Positions 28,238 to 36,418 are shown, counted from the first letter of the stretch. The stretch is DNA of 64,000 nucleotides from Tenacibaculum lutimaris (GCF_003610735.1 NZ_RAQM01000007.1:1-64000), one strand, 5' to 3'. The notes: a model not told the origin generated them from the sequence alone. Made by a program: numbers and translations.

Positions 28238-29356
28238 ATGAGTAGAATAAAAGAAATTTATGACAGAATTAGTGAGGCTTCATCTAATTTTTTAGGATAC
28301 CCTTTAGCAAAGGATTTCAATTATAGTGAATTTGCACCTTTTTTAAATGTATGTATTAATAATGTAGGTGACCCAGAATCTCCTTCAACATTATCTATTG
28401 ACACCAAAGATATAGAGCGAGAAGTAGTTAGTTTTTTTGCTGATATATTATCATCTTCAACTAATGATGTATGGGGATATGTTACGAATGGAGGAACAGA
28501 AGGAAATCTATATGGTCTGTATTTAGCACGTGAGAGTTTTAATAACCCAGTAGTTTATTATAGTGAGTCTACACATTATAGTGTTAAAAAGAATTTACAC
28601 TTATTAAATTTAAAGAATATAGTTGTTAGAAGTCAAGATAATGGAGAAATGGATTATGAAGATTTAGAGAATCTTATAACATTACATAGAGATAAACCAG
28701 CGGTTTTCTTCTTGAATATTGGAACTACCATGACAGAAGCTGTTGATGATTTAGATAGAATTAAAGTAATTATTAAAAAGTATGCTATCAAAGATTATTA
28801 TATTCATTGTGATGCTGCTTTTTTAGGATGTATAGCTCCTTTTGTTAATCCGAAACCTAAATTTGACTTTGCTGAAGGTATTGATAGTATTTCTATATCT
28901 GGACATAAGTTTATTGGTGGACCAATACCATGTGGAATAGTTTTAGCAAAAAGAAAGCATAGAGATAGAATTGTAAATTCTGTTTCGTATGTTGGAACTT
29001 TAGATACAACTATTACAGGATCAAGAAATGGATTGACACCTTTATTGTTGTGGGCTTTTATAGAAAAGCACGGAAAAGAAGGATTAATTTCAAGAGCAAA
29101 AAAGGCACAAGAGTTAGCAGCATATACAGAACAAAAATTAAATGGAATAGGAGTAAAAGCATGGAGAAATAACGAAGCGCTAACAGTTGTATTAGATAAA
29201 CCTTCAGATGTTTTGTGTAAAAAGTACCAGTTAGCTTCAGAAAATGATATAGCGCATATTATATGTGTTCCGGGAACTGAAAAATGGCAAATAGATGCTT
29301 TTATTGAAGACTATGCAAAAGAGTTGTTTATTGCTGAAAGATTAACTCATAATTAA
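28238..29356 (+). CDS. hdc: PLP-dependent group II decarboxylase, probable histidine decarboxylase
   Basis: The 372-residue protein belongs to the group II PLP decarboxylases; the PLP-binding lysine is Lys224 in SISGHKFIGGPIPCG, preceded by HCDAAFLGCIAPF, where the Asp pairs with the PLP ring. GYVTNGGTEGNLYGLYLAR and YYSESTHYSVKKNLHLL match bacterial histidine decarboxylases of Morganella/Photobacterium type (about 380 residues), which convert histidine to histamine. Plant-type serine decarboxylases are close relatives and remain possible. No histidine/histamine antiporter is adjacent, and no siderophore cluster is present, so the physiological role is open. An Lrp/AsnC regulator diverges from it. 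Confidence 0.82.
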   Translation: MSRIKEIYDRISEASSNFLGYPLAKDFNYSEFAPFLNVCINNVGDPESPSTLSIDTKDIEREVVSFFADILSSSTNDVWGYVTNGGTEGNLYGLYLARESFNNPVVYYSESTHYSVKKNLHLLNLKNIVVRSQDNGEMDYEDLENLITLHRDKPAVFFLNIGTTMTEAVDDLDRIKVIIKKYAIKDYYIHCDAAFLGCIAPFVNPKPKFDFAEGIDSISISGHKFIGGPIPCGIVLAKRKHRDRIVNSVSYVGTLDTTITGSRNGLTPLLLWAFIEKHGKEGLISRAKKAQELAAYTEQKLNGIGVKAWRNNEALTVVLDKPSDVLCKKYQLASENDIAHIICVPGTEKWQIDAFIEDYAKELFIAERLTHN

Positions 29357-29377
29357 ATCGATATTACATCCGTAAAG

Positions 29378-29409
29378 TTAAAAAGCAAACCTTAAGGTTT
29401 GCTTTTTAA
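29378..29409. terminator. Bidirectional terminator
   Basis: A perfect 32-base palindrome (arm TTAAAAAGCAAACCTT) separates the convergent decarboxylase and O-methyltransferase genes. Confidence 0.9.
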
Positions 29410-29412
29410 CTT

Positions 29413-30054
29413 TTATATAACTCTACTTATTGTTAATCCGTCTCGTATGGGTAGTAAAACCGTTTCTAAACGATTATCTTCATTTAAAAGTCTGTTATAT
29501 TCAAGAAGTACTTTTGTGTCTATATCTTTAGGATCTAGCTCTTCAATTACTTTACCACTCCAAAGTACATTATCAGATAAAATGATACCTCCTTTATTCA
29601 TTTTTTCAATGATTAAATGAAAATAATTCACATAATTAGATTTATCGGCATCAATAAATACCAAATCAAATTTAGTGTTAATTGTAGGAATGATATCTAT
29701 GGCATTTCCAACATATTGAGTTATTTGATCTTTGTATTCCGATTTTTGAAAATATTTGTGTTGCAATTCTTCCAATTCCTCATTTTTATCAATCGTATGA
29801 ATCATTCCATTTTTTGAAAGCCCTTCAGCTAAACATAAGGCAGAATACCCTGTGTAAGTACCAATCTCTAAAATTGATGTGGGTTGTGCTAATTTAGAAA
29901 TCATTGATAAAACCCTACCTTGAAAAGCACCACTTAGCATACGCGGATTTAATACTTTTTGCCAAGTTTCTCTACTTAACTCCTGTAGTAGTTTAGGTTC
30001 AGCTTGAGAATGCTGAACAACATAATTATCTAGTTTTTCTGGTAAAAAGTGCAT
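29413..30054 (-). CDS. SAM-dependent O-methyltransferase (family 3, catechol-type)
   Basis: The 213-residue class I methyltransferase has the SAM-binding motif ILEIGTYTGYSALCLAEGL (about 55-73), the acidic motif MIHTIDKNEEL and the metal-coordinating DLVFIDADKSNYVNYF and LSDNVLWSGKV segments of the catechol/caffeoyl-CoA O-methyltransferase family. It should transfer methyl from SAM to a hydroxyl of a small aromatic; the substrate is unknown. It is cytoplasmic and monocistronic, with a terminator hairpin between it and the upstream sigma-factor unit and a start ATG close behind that hairpin. Confidence 0.9.
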   Translation of the reverse strand: MHFLPEKLDNYVVQHSQAEPKLLQELSRETWQKVLNPRMLSGAFQGRVLSMISKLAQPTSILEIGTYTGYSALCLAEGLSKNGMIHTIDKNEELEELQHKYFQKSEYKDQITQYVGNAIDIIPTINTKFDLVFIDADKSNYVNYFHLIIEKMNKGGIILSDNVLWSGKVIEELDPKDIDTKVLLEYNRLLNEDNRLETVLLPIRDGLTISRVI

Positions 30055-30080
30055 ATGATTATTTTTTCTGGAGCAAAATT

Positions 30081-30117
30081 AAAAAAACGGAATTTATCGC
30101 TACAATAAATTCCGTTT
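30081..30117 (-). terminator. Terminator of the sigma-factor operon
   Basis: AAACGGAATTTAT (30085-30097) pairs with ATAAATTCCGTTT (30105-30117); on the minus strand the hairpin is followed by a T-run (plus-strand A-run 30081-30087). Confidence 0.85.
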
Positions 30118-30161
30118 CAATCTAACAAAAAATCAAAAATTGGTTATAAAAACCAAACTTG

Positions 30162-30422
30162 TTAATTAAAGTTATTTAATTGTTCTTTTAAATCCTCTTT
30201 TTCTTTTTTAGAGAAACAAGGGTTATTTTTTTTACAATCGTCTGATTTTAATTTTAAAATATCAGATATTTTTCTGTTTTGTTTAGAGTATAAAATACAA
30301 ATTTTACAAACTAGTAAATGCCAACTAAGTTGCATTCTTTCATATACTGATGCCTCACCATATTGACTTTTATCACAAATAGTAGTGGCTTCATCACATG
30401 TAATTTTAAAAAATTTAAACAT
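30162..30422 (-). CDS. Small zinc-binding anti-sigma-like protein
   Basis: The 86-residue protein carries HLLVCKIC (His35, Cys39, Cys42), the HxxxCxxC zinc motif of ZAS anti-sigma factors, within a helical N-terminal half; upstream Cys9 and Cys16 could add ligands. It lies four bases after an ECF-type sigma gene on the same strand, the usual place for an anti-sigma factor. There is no transmembrane segment, so it would act in the cytoplasm. Homologues in this phylum are often mislabelled glycine dehydrogenase; nothing here supports that. Confidence 0.75.
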   Translation of the reverse strand: MFKFFKITCDEATTICDKSQYGEASVYERMQLSWHLLVCKICILYSKQNRKISDILKLKSDDCKKNNPCFSKKEKEDLKEQLNNFN

Positions 30423-30426
30423 CTTT

Positions 30427-30999
30427 TTACTTATTAAACCAGTTTTGCTCCATACAATTTCTTAGTTGTGTTCTTGCTCTATGTATCATTACCCATAGGT
30501 TTGACGGAGTAATATTTAGTTCCTTACAAATATCTTCTGTTTCAAATTGTTGAATAGTTTTCATTTTAAAAACCATTGCATATTTTTCAGGAAGACTATC
30601 AATACATTTATCTAGCTGATTTTTAAGTTCTTCATTTTCAATGTTCTTTTCAGCTTCATTGTTCCATGATTGAGGAACACGTTCTTCAATCCAATTTCCT
30701 TCGTTATCACCACTATCATAAAAGTTCATTCTAATTTCAGCTTGTCCTTTTTTAGAATTTATTTTTCGATAATAATCGATAATCTTTCTTTTTAAAATTG
30801 AAACCAACCAAGTTCTTTCGCTAGATTTTCCTTCAAAATTCTTTGCAGATTTTAATCCAGCAAAAAAGGTTTCCTGTACCAAATCTTTAGCAATATTTGA
30901 ATTATTTACACGAGCAATGGCGTAATTAAACAAGTAGTCAGCATAGTTGTCTACCCATTTATCAGGAAATAAAATATTTGGAGGATTCGATTGGCTCAT
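30427..30999 (-). CDS. ECF-type RNA polymerase sigma factor
   Basis: The 190-residue protein has sigma region 2 (DYLFNYAIARVNNSNIAKDLVQETFFAGLKS, with SSERTWLVSILKRKIIDYYRK) and region 4 (KCIDSLPEKYAMVFKMK, EDICKELNITPSNLWVMIHRARTQLRNCM). Regions 1 and 3 are absent, as in ECF factors. It is followed by a zinc anti-sigma-like gene. Upstream on the same strand and only 15 bases away is a PD40-type protein, preceded by an NTF2-like protein, so all four may be cotranscribed. The signal is unknown. Confidence 0.93.
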   Translation of the reverse strand: MSQSNPPNILFPDKWVDNYADYLFNYAIARVNNSNIAKDLVQETFFAGLKSAKNFEGKSSERTWLVSILKRKIIDYYRKINSKKGQAEIRMNFYDSGDNEGNWIEERVPQSWNNEAEKNIENEELKNQLDKCIDSLPEKYAMVFKMKTIQQFETEDICKELNITPSNLWVMIHRARTQLRNCMEQNWFNK

Positions 31000-31014
31000 T
31001 TTTTCAAAGATAGG

Positions 31015-31938
31015 TTATTTTTTAATGAATGGGCTAACATAAATTCTACTCAATCCATTAGGATTTGTATTTAAATATTCTTGAAACTCTGACAAAGTCA
31101 TTTTTTTAGGAAGTACTTTAGGAATAGATGAAGTACTGGAAGTAAAATACAGTGTGTTAGTTTGTAGATCGACAAATGGGCAGTAATCTAGTTTATTAGA
31201 GTTAATATTTGTTAAATGAGTAGCAGGTAGCCATTCGTTATTACTTCCTTTTTTACTGATGTACAAATCGCCTCTTCCTAAATCATCTTTTCTACCATAA
31301 GAAGTAAAAATGATGAAACCTTCATCAGGAGCTACAAAGGCATTAAATTCATATTTGTCTGAATTCACTCCAGAACTTAGCGGAGTTGGTTTTGTGTACT
31401 CTCCATTAACTAATCTACTAACATAAATATCTTCTTTTCCTGTGGTGTTGTTTTTGTATTCTGCAGTGAAAAATAAATCACCTTTTTCGGTTACTGAAGG
31501 ATAAAATTCATCAGCATTTGTATTTACTGTAGTTCCAATATTTATGGGTTCTGACCATTTATCATTCAAAGAGTTTCTGGTTACATACCATATATCCATG
31601 TTATTTTTTACTTCTCCAGAGTTGTTGTCTTTCCTGTTAGAAGCAAAAAAAAGTTGTAATCCGTTAGGAGAAAGGAAAGGCTCTAAGTCTTTATACTGTC
31701 CAGAAAAACTAACCACTTCAGGTTTTTGCCATTTTCCATTTATTTTTTTTGAATAAGCTATAAATGAATATTCTTTTAAGTAGCTTTCTATAGTAAAGTA
31801 AAATTCATCTTGATTTTTACTCATTGAAAAATCTCTGACATTTGGTAAACCACTAAATAATTCTGGATGAAACAATTTAGACTCTTGAGCAAAACTGAAA
31901 CAAGAAAAAAGTAAGAAAAGTAAATTAAGCTTTTTCAT
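31015..31938 (-). CDS. Exported PD40/TolB-like beta-propeller protein
   Basis: The 307-residue protein has a signal peptide (MKKLNLLFLLFSCFSFAQ) and WD40-like/PD40 motifs such as LEPFLSPNGLQLFFASNR, DEFYPSVTEKGDLFFTAEY and APDEGFIIFTSYGRKDDLGRGDLYIS, which build a TolB-type beta-propeller. An in-frame start ten codons upstream (31968) would overlap the previous gene; 31938 puts the signal peptide at the N-terminus and leaves a four-base gap. It is probably periplasmic or outer-membrane associated. No enzyme motif is visible. It sits between the NTF2-like gene and the ECF sigma gene. Confidence 0.82.
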   Translation of the reverse strand: MKKLNLLFLLFSCFSFAQESKLFHPELFSGLPNVRDFSMSKNQDEFYFTIESYLKEYSFIAYSKKINGKWQKPEVVSFSGQYKDLEPFLSPNGLQLFFASNRKDNNSGEVKNNMDIWYVTRNSLNDKWSEPINIGTTVNTNADEFYPSVTEKGDLFFTAEYKNNTTGKEDIYVSRLVNGEYTKPTPLSSGVNSDKYEFNAFVAPDEGFIIFTSYGRKDDLGRGDLYISKKGSNNEWLPATHLTNINSNKLDYCPFVDLQTNTLYFTSSTSSIPKVLPKKMTLSEFQEYLNTNPNGLSRIYVSPFIKK

Positions 31939-31942
31939 ATAG

Positions 31943-32416
31943 TTATTGTTTATTGGCTTCACAATCACCTCTACGTCTCATATCTACTAAATAGATGATT
32001 TCCCATTTACCATTATTGTTAAAAAGTTGAAATGAATTGGCTCCACAATGACTAAAATTATTGTTTAAGTAAAATTCATAAGGAGTCCATACAGAAGCTA
32101 AATTTCCATCAATTTTTATATCCCACGATTTTAGTTTTTCTAAATAAGTGTGTTCAGGTTTTTTATTAGCAATACTAGTTAGTAATTTGTTTTTACTTTC
32201 AGTGACTAATACATTTTTACCTTCTTTATTGGTAAATGTAGTTTGAATAGTAATTGTTGGGTGTAAAGTAGTGTTTACAATCGAACTGTCTCCTTTATGC
32301 AAGCCTTCAAAAAAGGTTTCAATGGTGTTTTTTATAGCTTTCTTTTGAAGATCTTCTTGAGCGTTTACAACAGTAGAAAGTACAAAAACAATAAGTAAAG
32401 TGAATATTTTTTGCAT
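31943..32416 (-). CDS. Exported NTF2-like (SnoaL/DUF4440-type) protein
   Basis: The 157-residue protein has a signal peptide (MQKIFTLLIVFVLSTVVNAQ) and an NTF2-like alpha+beta cone fold: helix IKNTIETFFEGLHKGDSSIVNTTLHP, then strands including LASVWTPYEFYLNN and KWEIIYLVDMRRRGDC. Such domains bind small hydrophobic ligands or act as enzymes; no catalytic Asp-His pair could be assigned. It is the first gene of a minus-strand unit leading to a PD40 protein and an ECF sigma/anti-sigma pair, and diverges from panB. Confidence 0.82.
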   Translation of the reverse strand: MQKIFTLLIVFVLSTVVNAQEDLQKKAIKNTIETFFEGLHKGDSSIVNTTLHPTITIQTTFTNKEGKNVLVTESKNKLLTSIANKKPEHTYLEKLKSWDIKIDGNLASVWTPYEFYLNNNFSHCGANSFQLFNNNGKWEIIYLVDMRRRGDCEANKQ

Positions 32417-32581
32417 TTTAGTTTGATTTAGTAAAGTAAAGCTATTAAAAAAATAGAGGGCGATAATTTAATTAACAGAAGATTAACGGCATTAAAAAAA
32501 AGGAATTAAAAAGGTTATGAAAATGTAATAAATAAAACCAGTGAATAATTGTGTATTTTTACAATCTATAAAACAAAAGAA

Positions 32582-33400
32582 ATGTCAGTAGCAAAAAAAC
32601 AATATAAAAGAATTACTACAAAGTCTCTTGTTGAGATGAAAGCCAACGGAGAAAAAATTTCTATGCTTACAGCATACGATTATACCATGGCAAAAATTGT
32701 TGATGGCGCAGGAATTGATGTGATTTTGGTTGGTGATTCTGCATCAAATGTAATGGCAGGTCATGAAACTACATTGCCTATTACTTTAGATCAAATGATT
32801 TACCATGCAAGTTCTGTTGTAAGAGGAATAGATCGTTGTTTGGTAGTGGTTGATTTACCTTTTGGTAGCTATCAGTCAGATCCTAAAGAAGCATTACGTT
32901 CTGCTATTCGAATTATGAAAGAAAGTGGAGCGCATTCGATTAAATTAGAAGGAGGAAAAGAAATAAAAGATTCTATTAAGCGAATTTTAAATGCTGGCAT
33001 TCCAGTAATGGGGCACTTAGGATTAACTCCACAATCTATTTATAAATTTGGAACTTATACAGTAAGAGCAAAAGAAGAAGAAGAAGCAGAAAAATTAATG
33101 CAAGATGCTTTAATGTTAGAAAGATTAGGATGTTTTGCAATAGTACTTGAAAAAGTACCAGCTAAGTTGGCTCAAAAAGTAGCAGAAGCATTAACGATTC
33201 CTGTAATAGGAATTGGCGCTGGTGGTGGAGTAGATGGTCAAGTATTAGTGATGCATGATATGTTAGGAATGACACATGAGTTCAATCCACGTTTTTTACG
33301 TAGATATTTAGATTTACATACCGAAATGACAAATGCTTTTGAACAGTTTATAGCTGATGTAAAAAGCAAAGACTTTCCAAACGAAAACGAACAATATTAA
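32582..33400 (+). CDS. panB: 3-methyl-2-oxobutanoate hydroxymethyltransferase
   Basis: PanB makes ketopantoate from 2-oxoisovalerate and methylenetetrahydrofolate, the first step of pantothenate synthesis. The 272-residue protein has [20 protein letters not shown], the metal site [38 protein letters not shown] and [20 protein letters not shown], all typical. An in-frame start 11 codons upstream (32549) adds a non-conserved stretch; ATG at 32582 is preferred. No other pan gene is adjacent. Confidence 0.96.
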   Translation: MSVAKKQYKRITTKSLVEMKANGEKISMLTAYDYTMAKIVDGAGIDVILVGDSASNVMAGHETTLPITLDQMIYHASSVVRGIDRCLVVVDLPFGSYQSDPKEALRSAIRIMKESGAHSIKLEGGKEIKDSIKRILNAGIPVMGHLGLTPQSIYKFGTYTVRAKEEEEAEKLMQDALMLERLGCFAIVLEKVPAKLAQKVAEALTIPVIGIGAGGGVDGQVLVMHDMLGMTHEFNPRFLRRYLDLHTEMTNAFEQFIADVKSKDFPNENEQY

Positions 33401-33401
33401 T

Positions 33402-33445
33402 TTAGATTATTGAATTTTTAGATAGTTAGATTATTCGATTTCTAG
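33402..33445. repeat. Left flanking repeat of the four-helix-bundle cassette
   Basis: TTAGATTATT occurs at 33402-33411 and 33426-33435 in a 24-base direct repeat. Related sequence in inverted orientation follows the four-helix-bundle gene (about 33810-33852). Confidence 0.55.
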
Positions 33446-33455
33446 AAGTTAAGAG

Positions 33456-33806
33456 ATGCATAGATACAAGGATTTTAAATTTTGGCAAATGAGTAGGTCT
33501 TTTTGTAAAGATATTTATTTGCTCACATCAAAATTTCCTGAAGATGAAAAGTATGGATTGGTATCTCAATTGAGAAGAGCTTCAGTATCTATTTCTTCAA
33601 ATATAGCAGAAGGTTGCTCAAGAACATCCAATAAAGATTTTTCTAGGTTTTTGGTAATTGCACTAGGTTCGTGCTATGAGGTTGAAACTCAATTATTACT
33701 TAGTTACGATTTGGGTTTTATCTCTAAAACTGATTTAGAAAATTATACAGAAACTTTAATGAGTGTAGTGAAAATGATGTCTAAATTCAATTCAACATTA
33801 AGCTAA
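33456..33806 (+). CDS. Four-helix-bundle protein, S23/IVP family
   Basis: The 116-residue protein is typical of the family first seen in intervening sequences of 23S rRNA genes: RYKDFKFWQMSRSFCKDIY, the hallmark LVSQLRRASVSISSNIAEGC, and SRFLVIALGSCYEVETQLLL. The fold is a four-helix bundle that forms a ring-shaped pentamer and has a basic surface; relatives include Avd of diversity-generating retroelements. No reverse transcriptase or rRNA gene is near. The gene is flanked by AT-rich repeats and sits between unrelated genes, which suggests a small mobile cassette. Its function here is unknown. Confidence 0.92.
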   Translation: MHRYKDFKFWQMSRSFCKDIYLLTSKFPEDEKYGLVSQLRRASVSISSNIAEGCSRTSNKDFSRFLVIALGSCYEVETQLLLSYDLGFISKTDLENYTETLMSVVKMMSKFNSTLS

Positions 33807-33809
33807 ATA

Positions 33810-33852
33810 TAACTATCAAAAATTCTAAATATCCAACAATCTAATAATCTAT
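33810..33852. repeat. Right flanking repeat of the four-helix-bundle cassette
   Basis: Read on the minus strand this segment gives AGATTATTAGATTGTT and TTAGAATTTTTGATAGTT, which resemble TTAGATTATT and TTGAATTTTTAGATAGTT on the left side, so the gene lies within imperfect inverted repeats. Confidence 0.5.
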
Positions 33853-33856
33853 TTTA

Positions 33857-34795
33857 ATGAAAATACTTCATTTAGATACAAACCATCCTTTACTATTAAA
33901 ACAACTTCAAGAATTAGGTTTTGAAAATCACGAGGATTATACTTCTACTAAATCAGAAATTGAAGCAAAAATTAATGAGTACGATGGAATTATAATTCGT
34001 AGTCGTTTTACAATTGATAAGCAGTTTTTAGACAAAGCAACAAACTTGAAGTTTATTGGAAGAGTAGGTGCTGGTTTAGAAAATATTGATTGTGAGTATG
34101 CTGAAAAGAAAGGAGTGACACTTATTTCTGCTCCAGAAGGAAATCGAAATGCAGTAGGAGAACATACCTTAGGAATGCTACTTTCTCTTTTTAACAAGTT
34201 GAATAAGGCTGATAAAGAAGTACGAGAAGGTAAATGGTTACGAGAAGAAAATAGAGGTCTTGAACTGGATGGAAAAACAGTTGGAATAATTGGTTATGGT
34301 AATATGGGTAAGGCTTTTGCTAAAAAACTCAGAGGATTTGATGTAGAAGTAATCTGTTACGATATTAAACCAGATGTAGGTGATGAAAATACTCAACAAG
34401 TTTCTCTAGAAGAACTTCAAAAAAGAACTGATATTTTAAGTTTACACACCCCACAAACAGAACTTACCATGAAAATGGTGAATTCAGACTTTATTAATGG
34501 TTTTTTAAAACCATTTTGGTTGCTTAATACAGCTAGAGGAAAATCTGTAGTAACGAAAGATTTGGTTGAGGCTTTACAGTCAGGAAAAGTACTAGGAGCA
34601 GGATTGGATGTATTAGAATACGAGAAAAAATCGTTCGAAAATCTGTTTTCTGATCAAGAAATGCCAGAAGCTTTTAAATATTTAATCAATGCTGAAAATG
34701 TGTTGCTTTCTCCTCATGTAGCAGGTTGGACAATAGAAAGTAAAGAGAAGTTGGCTCAAACTATTGTAGATAAAATCAAAGAGAAATTTTGCTAA
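33857..34795 (+). CDS. D-isomer 2-hydroxyacid dehydrogenase (SerA-like)
   Basis: The 312-residue NAD-dependent dehydrogenase has the nucleotide motif VGIIGYGNMGKAFAKKL (GxGxxG, about 140-156), substrate-side FIGRVGAGLENIDCEYA and EGNRNAVGEHTLGMLL, and the catalytic set Arg in LNTARGKSVV, Glu in the GLDVLEYE region and His in LLSPHVAGW. It is shorter than full SerA and lacks the C-terminal ACT domain, so it could be phosphoglycerate dehydrogenase or another 2-hydroxyacid dehydrogenase. It begins right after the four-helix-bundle cassette and is followed at 24 bases by a DUF1801 gene. Confidence 0.9.
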   Translation: MKILHLDTNHPLLLKQLQELGFENHEDYTSTKSEIEAKINEYDGIIIRSRFTIDKQFLDKATNLKFIGRVGAGLENIDCEYAEKKGVTLISAPEGNRNAVGEHTLGMLLSLFNKLNKADKEVREGKWLREENRGLELDGKTVGIIGYGNMGKAFAKKLRGFDVEVICYDIKPDVGDENTQQVSLEELQKRTDILSLHTPQTELTMKMVNSDFINGFLKPFWLLNTARGKSVVTKDLVEALQSGKVLGAGLDVLEYEKKSFENLFSDQEMPEAFKYLINAENVLLSPHVAGWTIESKEKLAQTIVDKIKEKFC

Positions 34796-34819
34796 CTTGT
34801 AGCTTCAAATTCATGACAC

Positions 34820-35278
34820 ATGAAATATGAAGCATCTACAGTAGAAGAATATATTTCTCAAATTCCTGAAGAACGTCAAGAGGTAATAAAAAAATTACGA
34901 AATATAATTAAGAAAAACTTACCTGAAGGTTTTGAAGAAGGAATCAATTATAATATGATTGGGTATTATGTTCCTCATTCAAAATATCCTGATGGCTATC
35001 ATTGTGATCCTAAACTTCCGTTGCCTTTTATGAATTTAGCTTCACAAAAAAACTCAATCAACCTATATCATAGTGGGATTTATGCTGAAAAAGAGTTACA
35101 TGATTGGTTTGTAGTAGAATATCCTAAATATTCAAAAAGAAAATTAGACATGGGTAAAAGTTGTATTCGTTTTAAAAAGATGGATGATATACCATATGAA
35201 TTAATTGCTGAACTTTGCACTAAAATGACTGTAGATAAATGGATTTCAATTTATGAATCAGCTGTAAAAAAGAAATAA
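34820..35278 (+). CDS. DUF1801 domain protein
   Basis: The 152-residue protein matches the DUF1801/YdhG-like family: STVEEYISQIPEERQEVIKKLRNIIKKNLPEGFEEGINYNMIGYYVP at the N-terminus, then PLPFMNLASQKNSINLYHSG, and GKSCIRFKKMDDIPYELIAEL. The fold is related to frataxin-like domains, but no biochemical role is established. It has no signal peptide. It is one base from the VOC-family gene downstream, so the two are surely cotranscribed. Confidence 0.88.
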   Translation: MKYEASTVEEYISQIPEERQEVIKKLRNIIKKNLPEGFEEGINYNMIGYYVPHSKYPDGYHCDPKLPLPFMNLASQKNSINLYHSGIYAEKELHDWFVVEYPKYSKRKLDMGKSCIRFKKMDDIPYELIAELCTKMTVDKWISIYESAVKKK

Positions 35279-35279
35279 A

Positions 35280-35672
35280 ATGAAGAAAAAAGGTAAAGTA
35301 ATAGGTATAGGAGGAGTTTTCTTTAAAACAGAAGACCCGAAAGCAACAAAAGATTGGTATAAAAATAATCTAGGTTTTAATACTGATGATTGGGGTTGTA
35401 CGTTTTGGTGGAAAGACAATGAAGATAAAAAAGCTTCTACACAATGGAGTCCGTTTGCAAAAGACACGAACTATTTTGAGCCATCAAAAAAAGATTTTAT
35501 GTTTAACTATCGAGTAGAAAATTTAGTTGAGTTATTAGAAGATCTTAAGAAAAAGGGAGTTACGGTAATTGATAAAATAGAAGAGTATGATTATGGGAAA
35601 TTTGGTTGGATTTTAGATTTAGATGGAAATAAAATTGAGTTATGGGAACCAAAAGACGAAGCTTTTTTATAA
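35280..35672 (+). CDS. VOC-family (glyoxalase/bleomycin-resistance-like) protein
   Basis: The 130-residue protein is a single VOC domain with two beta-alpha-beta-beta-beta units: IGIGGVFFKTEDPKATKDWYKNNLGFNTDDWGC and VENLVELLEDLKKKGVTVIDKIEEYDYGKFGWILDLDGNKIELWEP. The closing DPDGNxIELWEP-type motif with its Glu is the usual metal ligand. Enzymatic function cannot be told from sequence; many such proteins isomerise or bind small molecules. It starts one base after the DUF1801 stop. Confidence 0.9.
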   Translation: MKKKGKVIGIGGVFFKTEDPKATKDWYKNNLGFNTDDWGCTFWWKDNEDKKASTQWSPFAKDTNYFEPSKKDFMFNYRVENLVELLEDLKKKGVTVIDKIEEYDYGKFGWILDLDGNKIELWEPKDEAFL

Positions 35673-35707
35673 ATTTAGCACCGTCTAATAAATTAAAAAT
35701 TAAAAAA

Positions 35708-35989
35708 ATGGATGTAATTGATGAAAACGGGAACACAGTTCCTAATCAAGAAAGTAAACGAGTGTTAGCAGGTGTTTTAGGTATCATTTTGGGAGCTTTT
35801 GGAGTTCATAAGTTTGTATTAGGATACACTAAAGAAGGTGTAATAATGTTACTAATAACTATTTTAACTTGTGGTATGGGAGCTTTTATAAGTAGTATCA
35901 TTGGTTTGATAGAAGGAATTATGTACTTAACAAAATCAGACCAAGAGTTTGTAGAAACATATCAGGTTAACCACAAAGGTTGGTTCTAA
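35708..35989 (+). CDS. TM2 domain membrane protein
   Basis: The 93-residue protein has two transmembrane helices with the TM2 pattern: VLAGVLGIILGAFGVHKFVLGYTKEGVIMLL then GMGAFISSIIGLIEGIMYL. The short hydrophilic N-terminus starts MDVIDENGNT. An in-frame ATG 66 bases upstream overlaps the VOC gene in another frame and is not supported. TM2 proteins are inner-membrane proteins of unknown function. It lies 35 bases after the VOC gene. Confidence 0.88.
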   Translation: MDVIDENGNTVPNQESKRVLAGVLGIILGAFGVHKFVLGYTKEGVIMLLITILTCGMGAFISSIIGLIEGIMYLTKSDQEFVETYQVNHKGWF

Positions 35990-36012
35990 ACATTCTTTTT
36001 TAATTCTATACT

Positions 36013-36390
36013 ATGTCTGAAAATAAGAACACGAATAATGGCTTAAATAAAGGGTTAGACAAAGCTAAAGAAGTTATGGATAACATAACAGAAGAAGCAA
36101 GTAGTTTAGCTGGAGAAGCAGGTGAGCATATTGTAGATATAGTAGAAGATGTAAAAGAAAAAGTTGAAGAAATTATTTCCGATGAATCAATTCAAAAAGC
36201 TAAGAAAAAGGCGAACGAATTAACAAATGAAGCTAAAGAAGTACTAGATGATATAACTGAAAAAGCTTCAGAAGTTGCAGGAGAAGCTAGTGAACACCTT
36301 GTTGATTTTGCAGAAGATGCTAAAGAAGAATTTCAAGAAACTAAAACCAAAACAAAAAGTTTGTTTCAACGACTTTTTGGAAAGAAATAA
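36013..36390 (+). CDS. YtxH/apolipoprotein-like amphipathic helical protein
   Basis: The 125-residue protein is almost wholly charged amphipathic helix. It is an internal duplication: DKAKEVMDNITEEASSLAGE with GEHIVDIVEDVKEKVEEI, then NEAKEVLDDITEKASEVAGE with SEHLVDFAEDAKEEFQET. A short basic end LFQRLFGKK closes it. There is no signal peptide or membrane helix. Such proteins resemble YtxH-like or LEA-like stress proteins by composition only; no function can be assigned. It is 23 bases from the TM2 gene and ends at a terminator. Confidence 0.78.
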   Translation: MSENKNTNNGLNKGLDKAKEVMDNITEEASSLAGEAGEHIVDIVEDVKEKVEEIISDESIQKAKKKANELTNEAKEVLDDITEKASEVAGEASEHLVDFAEDAKEEFQETKTKTKSLFQRLFGKK

Positions 36391-36391
36391 T

Positions 36392-36418
36392 AAAAAAGCG
36401 CCTATTAGGCGCTTTTTT
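36392..36418. terminator. Bidirectional terminator
   Basis: AAAAAAGCGCCT, loop ATT and AGGCGCTTTTTT form a 12-bp stem between the convergent helical-protein and cupin genes; its last T is part of the cupin stop codon. Confidence 0.92.
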
